Below the pieces are notes generated by a model. That model was not told the DNA's origin. It was given only the letters and a program-made list of their open reading frames with translations, and searched no databases. This document shows, piece after piece, positions 18,967-29,619 of a stretch of 64,000 nt of DNA; the stretch's first letter is position 1; each line of letters begins with the position of its first letter. The position numbers and the translations under genes were made by a program. The stretch comes from Rhynchopus sp. YZ270_cl-10 (taxonomy: Eukaryota > Euglenozoa > Diplonemea > Diplonemida > Diplonemidae): NCBI GenBank assembly GCA_964035575.1, contig OZ037841.1, forward strand, positions 1,550,001 through 1,614,000, read 5' to 3'.

Positions 18967-21900
18967 ATGCCGCTTCCTGTGGAAGATTGGGGTGCGTCTG
19001 CTGCCGCAGCGGCTCCTTCTTCTGCACCTACACCGGACAGAGGGAGTGCCAGCCCACCTCATGCACGACGAGGTGTGAGTGATGCTGAGAGACTAGCGAG
19101 CGTCACCCCACCGAAACCACCACCACCGTATGCTGCAGAGGCGAATCATGAACGGAGCTTTCATGGTGCGCAAGAGGACATTGCGTTGAAATATGAATCT
19201 GCTGTTTGTGAGGCAGCAGCCTTACGAAGGCAGGTACATGCACTAAAGGCACAGATGAGTCGGCCTTCGTATACTGCAGGGGAACCGCTTCCGATGGAGG
19301 CATTGGGATCACCTCAAAGAACGTCACCTCAACGGACCTTCAACTCCAGCGCAGAGGAGGCAGTGTGGAATGCGATGGACATCGACGTCATTACGAAGCT
19401 CGATGCGATTCACAAAGTCGATTGCATCAGGCAGGAGTATGAGGATACGCAGCGGGAGCTGCAGCAGGAGTTGGTTGTGAAGGAGGAGGTGCTCTCGATG
19501 TTGACCGAGCAGTTGAAAGGGATGGTGGACAGATCGCAGGTAGGTGCGTTGAGAGGGGAGCTGCAGAGGACAGTGGAGGAGTTGCAGATGGTGAGAAGGG
19601 AGAACCAATTGATTGCGTCAGAGAGGGATGAACAGGAGGAGCGGATTAAACAGATTGTGATGGAGAATTCGGAACGCAGGATTGACACAACAGCGGCAGT
19701 GCAAAGTGCGGTCGCAGAGCGGCAGGCGTCTCTCATTGATGAGATCCAAGATCTCAATGCAGAGCTCGATGAAGCCAAGCGGCAAGCCCACGCAGTCTCC
19801 CAAGCTGCAGCAGAGCTGGACGAACGTCTCCACTCTACAGAGGAAACCCTTGCAGCGACGACAGAGAATATGGTCGAAAAGGACGCCCGCATTGCACAGC
19901 TCCTCGAGGTGGAGGCAAGTCTCCTGAGGAGTGAAGGGGTGGTGCAGGATCTGGCAGATTCGTTGCAGGTATGAGAACTGAGGGGGTCAAGAGAGAGAAA
20001 TATGATCTGGTGATGGTTGTCTTGTTGAGTCTGATCGTGCTCGTATGAGCTTCATCTTGTTTTCCAGGTTGGTTCCACTGCCAAGCCTTCTGGATAACGG
20101 AATATCTTCTAAAGTTCTGATTGTTTTTTTTGTTGGGTATCCCGCAATGTACACCTACAAAGCGTACTTTTATTTGCTCTTTTAAATCCTGTGAAGAAAA
20201 ATCGTGGCTGCTATCTTGTGATGTTCCGAAGGGCACGAAGCGCCTTCTGCATCGATGCCGCGTTGCATCCGCACACGCGCTGAACACGAAAATGTGTCTT
20301 TTCCACAAGATATCAATGCACACGAGAGGATCGACTTGAGAATGCGTTGTCCCGTCACTGCCTCCTTGTACTCCTTGTTCTTGTTCTCAAGACAAAACGC
20401 GTTTGTGCCGTCACCCTCTTGATGGCGTCAGCAACCTTCGTGTCCTCATGTACGTTCGGTGGAGGCAGCCTGATTGCCCAGATCGAATCTGGAGTAGACC
20501 ACTAGCCTTGTACTACCTACTTACGAAAAATAGTATTATATTTTCAGACATTTGTTGAAAAGTGGAGAATCTACCTATTGTTTAGCTGACGCAACAGGTA
20601 CTTGGGGTAGTCCCTGTCCGAGCTTTTACAGCTGCTACTGGCAGTTGGCCCAGGGCTGTAGCCTTTCGAGCGGGCGGTGGGAGCCCCCTTCTCGTGGTGG
20701 TTGCCCTGACGACAACACTCGTCCACGTGTGCAAGCATACAGGCGTTCCCACGTACAGTCCGTCCAAGAACCGCTTCCGCGCGTTGCGTTCGCTTGCCGG
20801 CACCATCTCGGAAAGAACCGTAGTCCTCCGTTCTGCCGAGGACTTCCTCCAGCTCTGCCCAGTCTGCTTGACAAAGGTGTTCCCTCTATTACTCGCGTTG
20901 TCCAGAACTGACGAAGTTACGCCGCATCACTCATCCCCCGTCCAACATCAAGGACACGTCTTGTCCCTTCAGGTGGATGAAGACCGCTTCCTACGTCTCA
21001 CCCGCAAGCACGGTGATGCGGTTCGCCAGCTCATCCGCAAAAAAATTTTGTCCAGCAGGGCAGTCCTCGAGGCAGCTGTGTATCGCATGGCCGGCACGCA
21101 ACCACACGAAAGGCCAGCAATGATTTGCAGTAGTCTAATCAAACAACACTTTTGGGCATCCCGCAATGCCACACCCTGATTTTTGGGGTTTTTCGAGCTC
21201 CGGTACATTATGTTGAACGCTATTATAACCACCCCTTCTCCCCACACAACAGGCCCAAGCGCTCGCCCACAAGCAGGTACTTGAGGAGGCACAGTCGCGT
21301 GAGTCGCAGCTAGAAGCATTGAAGCAGCGCCACGATGTCAACGGGGAGGTCGTCGCCTCCTTGCAGCGCAAGCTGGACGACAAAGAACGCCGGCATGTGG
21401 AGACGGTGCTGCACCTTGAGTCGCGTGGCGCTGAGGTGATTGAGCTGCAGACACAGCTTGATGGGTTTACTGCACATCTTCAGAGCCACCTTCTGCAGAA
21501 AGACGAGCAAATGCGCCGCTCTCAGGAGGCTTTGGTCGAGGAGGTCAAGATGCTGAAGGTGTTCCTGTCTGAGGGCGAGGCGAGGGCGAGTGTACTGCAG
21601 TCTGCTGCGAATGGGAAGATCGAAGAAGCGCAGGGTGAGGCGCGTGCACAGGCAGCGTTGGTAGCGGACCTGGAGGCTCAGCAGCGTGGTCTTAAGGCGG
21701 ATATGCAGGAGGCTGTGCGGCAGCAGATGGGCCTCCAGGAGAGCAGCAGCGCCTCGCACGCTGTGGTGGAGCGCAAGCTTGCGAACACAGAGGCAGAGTT
21801 GGACTCACAGCAGAGGCTCACGACGCGTCTAGGGGCCGAGCTCAAAGAGCGTGACGAGCTTCTCGTGGAGCAGCAAGACACCATCACCGAAATGAGGGAG

Positions 21901-24900
21901 AAGATGGACCTCTGCGAACGCCTTGCAGTAACGCTGGAAGAGGCGCAGACGCAGAACAAAGCGTTGACAGTGGAAAACATGGAGCTGGCACAGACCGTTG
22001 CGCAGAAGGCGGAGGAATGCAACGCAGCAGAGCAGGTACGTCCTAGCGTTTATTTCACCTTTTAGTCAACCTCTACAAATTTGATAACAAATATTACTCC
22101 CACAGGCGACGACTGTACTGCGTGCACAGAATAACGACACAGTGGAGGAGTTGACTGCCCGTCTGGAGGGCCTGCAGGAGGTGAAGCGGCAGCTGCAGCT
22201 GCAAGTAAGCCAGGAGGCTGCACGGGCGGAGACGATGCTGATGGAGAAGAAGAAGTGCGAAGGCACGATTGCCGTCCTGCAGCAAACGCAGGCGCTGCAG
22301 CGGAAGCACCTCAGCGAGAATACAAGCCAGGCGCAGTCCGAGCTGCAGACCACGAAGGAGTCGCTTGGCTGGTTCTCGAAGAACCTCGACACCGTCAGCG
22401 AGCAGCTGCACGACCGTGACAGCACCATCGAGGCCTTCCGCCAGGCATGCGAAGCAAAGGACGCAGACATCGCGAAGCTTAAAACACTCCTACAAAAGTC
22501 CTCGGAAACGCTCGATCTTCTTCAGGTATGACCTCGGGGGTTTTGGTGATTCCTGAAGTGGAAACTTGAAAAACTACAAATAACACCAGGAATGCGCCGA
22601 ACGCTCTGGCGGCGAGCAGAAGCAGCAGCTCGAGACTGCGCGGCAGGAGTGCGCTGCCCTGGAGGACCAGCGCTCCTGTGCGTCCTCTGCTGTGTCTGCT
22701 GCAGAGGAGGAGGCGGAGGGGCTGAGGGCACAGCTGAGAGACGTTCGCGATATTGCGGAAGAGGAAAAGGCTGCACATGAGGCAGAGGTATGCACTGCCA
22801 CCTCGCTTCCTTCAGTACTCAACCTGATTGCACACAAACCATGCTCCAAAGATGTCAAACACTCACCACACCCCACCCCACAGGTCGCCCACCTCAAGGA
22901 AGAGCTTGAAGCCCTGCAGATGCGCCTCACGGATGTTGAGGAGAGTGAGCGGCAGTCGCAGCGCTCTGGTGACGACGCCGAGCGTACCCTGCACACACGC
23001 CTGGCTGAGGAGGCAGAGGAGCACGCCGTGCAGCGCCGCATGCTCACGACACGCATCCAAGAGCTCGAGGCTGGTGCCGACGCGCTGCAGGGGGCAGAGC
23101 GACGTGCAGAGCAGCTGCAGGCACAGTGCGACAGCAGTGCCTCCGAGATCACACAGAACCAACACCTTGCTGTCTTCCTGCAAGAAAACGCAGGCAGGGC
23201 AGCACTGCAGCAAGACGGACTGCACTGGTTCAGCCTCCACACCCTACGTCAGGTGCGCGAATTTGAACGCATCGCCGTCAATGCACGCGAACAGAAGCAG
23301 ACACAACAGTTGCTACACATGCAAGAGACGCAGGCGAAGCTTAAACAGATCGATGATGAAGACAAGGCACTTACTGCGGCACGTGAAGCAGAGTTGCATG
23401 AGTTGGTGTCAACATTGCGCAGTCGCAGCAGTGAGGCGGAAACAAGCAACCGCACTGCCCGCCAACTCATCGAACACATGACGGACGAACTGCAGCAACG
23501 TGACACCCTTCTCCGCAGCAGAGAGCAAGAGGCACGCCAGGCAAAGGAAAGCGCTGTCGAGGCAAAACGGGTTCTCGAACAAGAACGTCGCACCACGAGC
23601 ATGCAGGCACAAGACCGCGATCTCGAAGTTGCCGAGCGCGACTCTCTTATCGCACGCCTCCAAGGGGCGAGGGCGGAGCTTGAAGCAGCGGGGGCAGGGA
23701 AGGAAACATTGCTTCTGGAGTTGAGCAATAAGATGGACGAAAAGAGTGCGGATATGAAGGACCTGCATGCGGCTTTGGAGGAGACCGTTGCGCAGGTGAA
23801 GGTGCTGAGGGGGCAGCTGAACGAGCGGGAGGAAGAGGCGTTGTCAGCTAGACAGAAGTATTTGCAGCTGGAGAGTGAGCATGCGGGTGCTGTGTGCGAG
23901 GCACGTCGGACGCAGGAGGAGAGCGATGCCAAGCTGTGCACGTTGGAGGAGGAGCTCGCTGCACGGGTGCGCCACCTCGAGGTGTGCAACGAACGACTGG
24001 ATGCAGCGTCACGCCAGCTGCACAAGGCAGAGGAGGACGCAGCCACCCTACGCTGCAGTCTGACAGCATGCAAAGGTGAGCTCAGTGCGGCGCAGCTGGC
24101 CACGCAGACAAGCGAGGCAGACGCAGCGCGTCTGCAGCTGCAGCTTGACACAGTGCGCAGGGCAGTCGACGAGAAGGCACATCGGCTCACCGATAAGCAA
24201 AATGAGGTATGAAATGGTTTTTGACCTGTGGTTTGTAGCGTCTCTAGCGTCTGTGCTTAGTTTTTATCTTTTGCCTTTGTGTCTGTCGCAGCCTCATTCC
24301 TGATACCACAAACATCATCAGATTAACCGCCTGCGCGCTGAGAAGGAGGATGCACAGCACCGTTCTTCGTCAGCCCTGTCGCAGCTGCAGTCGACGGATA
24401 TCCACCACATCCAGAGTCAGAATGAGCTTGTGACGCAGCTTGAGCTTGCACGGCACTGTGCGGAGGTTGCGGTGACTGGCCGTGATGCTGTGGCAGCTGA
24501 GCTGCGTGAGGCACAGGAGACACACGCACATGCTCTATCGTATGCAGAGCAACGTGCGGCACAGCTGCAGGAGCAACTCGCCGTCTTGACAGCACAGAGC
24601 ACTTCAACCTCACGTGCGCACGAGGCTGCCCTGCTCGCAGCAGAGACACAGAACCGCGACCGCGTCGCAATCATGCAGTGCGACATCGACGCAAAGACAC
24701 AGGCACTCAAGCACATGCAAGCGAGCCTCGATGCGTTGCAGGTATCCCACCTCACACGACCCCCCTTATCACATTATCACCCCCACTCCACTCACCTCAG
24801 ACTGCCGCGTCCCGCACGGACCCCTCTGCCCATGCTGAACGTGCCCTTGCTGAGGTCAGCTCTGAGGTACAACGCCTCTCCCTCGAACTTGCTGCCAAGG

Positions 24901-25586
24901 AGCAGGCCCTACGGACACAGGCCAGCCTCGTGGATGTCGCGCAACGTGAGGGACGGCATCTGAAGGCGGCGCTGGAGGACGAAGTGGAGCGGGTGCAGCG
25001 AGCGAACATTGCGGTGTCCGACCTGCACAGCACACTCCGCAGCCACACGCAGGACACCACCCGCCACATTGCTGCAGTAAAGGCACCGTCCGACGTCCTC
25101 GCAGCACGCTACCGCAGCCTCGAGGCCTCCTTCTGCACCCCACACATCTCCCCCGACGCTGAGGGCTGGGATGCAGAGGTGGCGGCACACTTCCTCCGCT
25201 GCGCGAAGCAGTGGTGCATCGACTACACCGCAGTGTCGCCTGGTCTGGACTCATTGATGTCCTTGGTTCAAAAAGACCCGCTCGGGTCTCCACACATCTC
25301 CCCCCCAAGGGGTCGGGAGCTGTTGTCCGGGATTGTTTCGTTATCTGCAGCCGCACCACCTTCTGTAGAGGGACTACACCGTGTGCAAATCCCGCATGCG
25401 GCTCTCCCCAAAGCAGAAGCAATTCTCGGAGGGGCACAGCCAGAGAGAAAGCGATTCGCCTCTAAGCCAGGTGTGAAGGGGCCCGCCAGGTCTCTCTCGC
25501 ATGATAATGGCAGAGCGGCAGCGCCAAGGCCGAAGGTGACACCGGTCAGAGCAGGGGGAGGGGCGACGTTTATTAGAGGGAAGTGA
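18967..25586 (+). CDS. Giant coiled-coil protein (7 exons, about 1,643 residues)
   Basis: Exons 18967-19968, 21253-22035, 22106-22525, 22590-22787, 22884-24206, 24322-24741 and 24801-25586. Every junction is phase 0 and usually follows CAG or GAG. After a Pro/Ser/Ala-rich head (about 1-60), nearly the whole chain is heptad-rich, with many Gln, Glu, Arg and Ala residues, and ends in a basic Ser/Pro-rich tail. Structurally it resembles basal-body, flagellar or Golgi-tethering long coiled coils; there is no motif that decides between these. Five introns are 59-115 bases, but the first (19969-21252) is 1,284 bases and holds foreign-looking sequence. The ATG at 18967 is the first ATG of the frame. 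Exon borders are read from GT-AG signals plus frame continuity; all exons are multiples of three. Confidence 0.82.
19969..21252 (+). other. Oversized first intron with an open frame inside
   Basis: Donor GTATGA, acceptor CACACAACAG. It is ten times longer than the other introns of the gene. A GGGTATCCCGCAATG motif near 20139 and GGGCATCCCGCAATG near 21156 form a direct repeat pair about 1 kb apart and may bound an insertion. Between them, frame 20586-21179 is open for 198 codons with coding-like composition but no early ATG and no recognised domain. It could be a remnant of an inserted gene or an alternative exon (phase 0 after the AG at 20596-20597). Confidence 0.5.
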
Positions 25587-25773
25587 GAGATTTAAAAGGT
25601 GGAAACACGAACCAAGAGAGTGTTCTTTTGTTTTTTTTTTCTATTGATCATCGTGGGTGTAAGTTTCCGTTTTTCCCCCCTTAGATACATGCCCCCTTTG
25701 ATAGTTGTGTGTTTGTTAGAATGGGGTAGGGATGGGTGGGCGGGGAGGGGAACCTCATAGACTGTTATTTTTG

Positions 25774-25830
25774 TCCCAGCATTGCCTGCGTCCTCTAGTT
25801 AGGGCGTTTGCGCTGTTCATCTTCTCTTGA
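25774..25830 (+). repeat. Family A repeat, short form
   Basis: CATTGCCTGCGTCCTC, AGGGCGTTTGCGCTGTTCAT and CTTCTCTTG, matching the 3' half of family A. Confidence 0.6.
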
Positions 25831-25904
25831 TGTACCGGTTGTGTATAAGCGTGAGAGGGTCAGCTGTAGGGTCAGCTTACAAATATTTCTCTAATTTTTT
25901 GTGT

Positions 25905-25940
25905 GAACGGCGAAGCGTTTGCACTTCCAACTTCTCTTTT
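25905..25940 (+). repeat. Family A repeat, short form
   Basis: GGCGAAGCGTTTGCACTTCC directly followed by AACTTCTCTTTTGCGG; close to the family A 3' consensus. Confidence 0.65.
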
Positions 25941-26183
25941 GCGGAAAGTCCACAATATTTTATAGATTTGCCTTTTTTGACATATTTCCGGGAGTGTACA
26001 TGATCCTGTTTCTATTTTCTTTTTTTCACAATAATAACTACGCTACGAAGACTGTTACAACAAAAAGAACGTCATAGCCCTATCCCCTCCATATTTTGCA
26101 TGTACATAGCATACCAATAAAAAGACGAACCGAGGTTTTTTATTTGGTTTCCTTTTACATCTTCTGTTCTTGGCTGCAGGGTA

Positions 26184-26258
26184 CTTGTGCTTTCATTACT
26201 CGGGGCTGGCATCGTACGTGGGTCAGTCGGAGGTGCCTGCATTCATAACTTCACTTTT
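26184..26258 (+). repeat. Dispersed intergenic repeat family A2
   Basis: CTTGTGCTTTCATTACTCGG, CTGGCATCGTACGTGGGTCA and GGAGGTGCCTGCATTCATAA then CTTCACTTTT. It sits only about 55 bases upstream of the next start codon, so this copy could overlap that gene's acceptor region. Confidence 0.75.
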
Positions 26259-26314
26259 ATTTCCACACTCCATCCTAGACACACACTCTCTTTTCTCTCT
26301 TCCAAAATGATGCG

Positions 26315-29022
26315 ATGACGGTGGTTGCTGATCTTCACCAATTTGTGAGGGTGTGTGAGGAGCGGCACGCACTTGCAGATGACGTCGCACACCGCTATGC
26401 TACTGAATGCGAACAGCTGAAACAGGCCAAGACACACTACGAGGCACGCATCCGGGAGGAGTTGGTTAAATACGTCCGCATCATTCGCGACCTGCGAGAT
26501 GATCGTAAGGTGTTGGCAACAGAGATCCGCGGGCTGCGAACCTTAATCCAGCAGCGTGACTCTGCAGCAAAAAGGGTCGCGGACGGCGCACACCCGGACC
26601 ACGTCTATGCAGCGCGCCAGGTAGTTGGGGAAGAGAGCTGGCGGAATGCGAGCGGCGAGGTGCGTGCCGGTGTGCTGGCAGTGGTGCCGCATCTCTTGAA
26701 GGCGATGGAGAGCAACGAATCGGTCAACACAGATGCAAAGAAGGCAGAGCGGCACCACACTGCGACCGCAAGCGAGCTGCAAAAACTCCGCAAAGAGTAC
26801 GAACTATCACAGCAGGTGGCCAAAGCACGACTCGACCAGATCGACACAGAGCGGCAACGGGTTGAAGAGTCTCGCCGCGCCCTTGCGTCCCTCAAACACG
26901 AGCTCTCCGACCTCCACACCAGCCAGGTCTCCTTTTCCCCAGGACCCCCCACACCCGGCGTCGCACCCAGCCCAGCACCCCCTTCGATGTCCTCCTCCCA
27001 AGTCGGGTCGGGTCTCTTGGATATGTACACTGCGAGCCCCATTCTCACAGCAGCAGCGCCGAAATATGCGTACGTTTCTCTTCTCTGCAACGACCCGGAA
27101 GTGTCGATGCACGCGGCAAGCACGACAATCGATGCGGATCTGTGCGAAGCGATGAAACAGGGTAAGGACGAAGCAGTGGTGTCGTTGGTGGAGAAGTGCA
27201 GACAGCTGTCTGAGGAGAATGACAGCTTACGACAGCATGTGTCGGCAGCGAATATGCAAGCTGTGAAGAGTCAGAACCTTGCGAGGGACAGAGTCAACGA
27301 AGAGAAGGAGGCTCTCACACTGCAGAAGGCGGAGCTGGACGCACAGCTTGCGGCGTTGGAAGCGTTCACGGAGCCTGCAACGACGGATACGGCTGGGGAA
27401 AAACGGTCGCAGGCGCTGAAGACTATCATAGAACAGCGTGATACATACAAAGCGTCACTCCAAGAGGCTAAAGACACGCTCGCCCAGGCCAGAGAAGACA
27501 TCGTGAAGTACAAGAACCTCATAGACGCAAAGAGAATTGCGCTGTTCGAAAAGGCGAAGTTTGCGGAGGAAGACGCTGAGAGACGGGTGGAAACAGAGAA
27601 GGAGCGCTTTCATGCTCAGCACAAGGAACTTGAGGTATTTTTTTTTACTCTTTTTTTTTTTTTGCACGCTTTGGCGTTTTTTGCACCTTTCGGAACAATT
27701 CTGTGTTTACGTTGTTTCGAATCAACATCCTGATACATTTCATATGCCCTCTCTGTTTTCACCCACCTTACATCTACAGCTCCTCCGGGAACAAGTCAAC
27801 TGCCGAGTCATGGACAGCAACGTCACAACCGAGGTGCTTGAGTTACAATACGAGGAAGCGCTGATCCGGATCCTACTTGTTGAGGAGGTAATGCCCCCAC
27901 CACCCCCCCCACACGCCCTCCCACCACCCACACCTACCCCAACAGGAAGTCCTTGGCCGCCCCAAGGTCAAACCGCTCATGATGAACCGCCGTGTCCAAG
28001 CACCCGTTGAAGGGGAGAGCCCTGCTTGGACATGGGAAGAGGGCTCCCCGACTGAAAGGGAGTTGGAAGGCATGACGCCGCTTGAACTGACGGTGGTGTT
28101 GTGTCATAAGATTGATGAGAATCTCGCGCATACTACGGTCATGAAGGTACCGGACTCTTGCACTGTGGCGGAGCTGTTGCTTCTCTTTGCTCGCCAGATG
28201 GATAACAAATTCAGTGTCACCCTGAGCCCCAACGAGCTGGCACTCACCGTCACTGCAAGCGACGAACGCGCCCTGCTCGAATTCGTCGACAACGACCAAT
28301 CTCTCTTCCTCGACCCCGACGAAGCACCACCGTACAGCACACTCTTCTCACCCCGCGACCACGCCTCCAAGCGGCAAACCTCCAAGCGGGAGTACCCCTG
28401 CTCGGACCGCCCCCTCCGCACCCTTTCCTACATCTACCAGAACTACGTGGTCAGCGGCGTCACCCTCGAAGACGACGTTCAGGTGCGTGTCTGGTTCACT
28501 GTTGTCCCTGCCGCGCAGCCGGTTGCGAAGCCGTCCTCGGAATCCCCTTCCGTTGTTCCCCTGACCACGATGATCACGGTGCACGAAGCGGCCAGGAAGT
28601 TCAAGAGTTTGATTCCAGAGAAACCGCCGCAAGAGGAGCCGAAGTCGTCTCCTGTGCGGGTGGCGTCGGAAGGGAGGGCTTCGAACGCAGTGGAGTCGCC
28701 GCAGGAGGGGGCAGGTGGTGGCGGTGGTAATGGTGGGATAGTGGGGCTGCGTCCCAGCACGTCGTCGGGCCAGCGCAGGTCCTCGCAGCCAGGTGGACTC
28801 TTCCCCCCAGGCTCGCCACGCCTTCCCAAGCGCGGTGGCAGCAGTGGCCCCGGTGGAGGCAAGACAAAGAAGGTCGTCCGCAGTGCCTCCCCACTCTCAC
28901 CAGGCCCAGTCGCAGTAGCACGACGCGGCTCCCCTACAGGGAAGAACGCTGGCAGAAGGGCCTCCATCGGAGTCCCAGGTACAGGGCGACGTGCCTCAGC
29001 GCCGGCTTACTCCGGAATGTAG
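26315..29022 (+). CDS. Coiled-coil protein with Ser/Pro-rich basic tail (3 exons)
   Basis: Exons 26315-27634, 27780-27887 and 27946-29022, both junctions phase 0, give 834 residues. Coiled coils occupy about 1-210 and 280-500, interrupted by a Pro/Ser linker. A middle region (about 515-640, from LELTVVLCHKIDENLAHTTV to VRVWFTVVP) looks globular and beta-rich. The tail is Gly/Ser/Pro/Arg-rich with repeated RRAS-type basic sites, suggestive of phosphorylation or microtubule binding. Family not recognised. Two upstream ATGs (26307, 26310) open a mini-frame whose TGA overlaps the main ATG as ATGA, so initiation may involve leaky scanning or re-initiation, unless trans-splicing removes them. Together with its upstream neighbours it forms a run of coiled-coil genes. 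Confidence 0.78.
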
Positions 29023-29619
29023 GGAAGATGGGATGTCTGTTCATGTGACCGATGAGTGGTCATAAGGGTCAATTTTACAACCCCAAGTTTTTGGGGAAAA
29101 TTTTTTCAGGAATGGTACCCACCTATTAGTGACCGGGGGGGGGTGGTTGTTGAAAAAAAATATTGTGGATATATAGGGCTTTGTAACTGCAACATGTGTT
29201 AAAAAAAAAACGACTTTCCAAAATGTTCTAGGTTCTTTTTTGGTAGATTTTTAAAATATAGGCATTGCTTTCGTTACTCTCCGCCCCTCTCTCTCTCTCT
29301 CTCTCTCCTCCTCCTCCTCCCCACCTCAATAACACAACCCAGAACGGGGGCGGGGCCTCACAAAGGAGAGACGGCGTCTCTCTTTGCCACATAACTATCC
29401 TTTCCCCCCCCCTCATTACCCCCTATACACATTTCCCCCCCGCTTAGTTCCACCCTCCTAGCTTTTTAAAAGACTAAGCACCTATACGCCTATACGCTTA
29501 GGTTCATTCAAACTTTTACCTTCTCTCACTCTCTCTCATTTGCCCCCTTTTTTGGGTATTTTACACTAATTTGTAAAACACTCATTCGTGAAAAACTATT
29601 AAAAAAAAAAAATCCCTTG
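29023..29619. other. Spacer before the globin-kinase gene
   Basis: T-rich, with a CT-repeat stretch near 29286-29320 and a family B-like repeat at 29471-29525. No gene seen. Confidence 0.55.
29471..29525 (+). repeat. Dispersed intergenic repeat family B
   Basis: AGACTAAGCACC...ACGCTTAGGTTCATTCAAAC followed by TTTTACCTTCTC. It shares GACTAAG and CTTAGGTTCAT with copies in the 32.5-33.7, 38.1 and 42.1 kb spacers. Confidence 0.6.

Larger units (their letters stand above)
25587..26314. other. Spacer with three family A repeats
   Basis: Repeat copies lie at 25774-25830, 25905-25940 and 26184-26258; the rest is T-rich. Just before the next start codon are two upstream ATGs (26307 and 26310) in a frame that closes at TGA 26316-26318. 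Confidence 0.6.

Noticed and set aside
20485-20505. tRNA B-box-like GATCGAATC within a small hairpin
   Set aside because: No matching A box, acceptor stem or anticodon arm at proper spacing.
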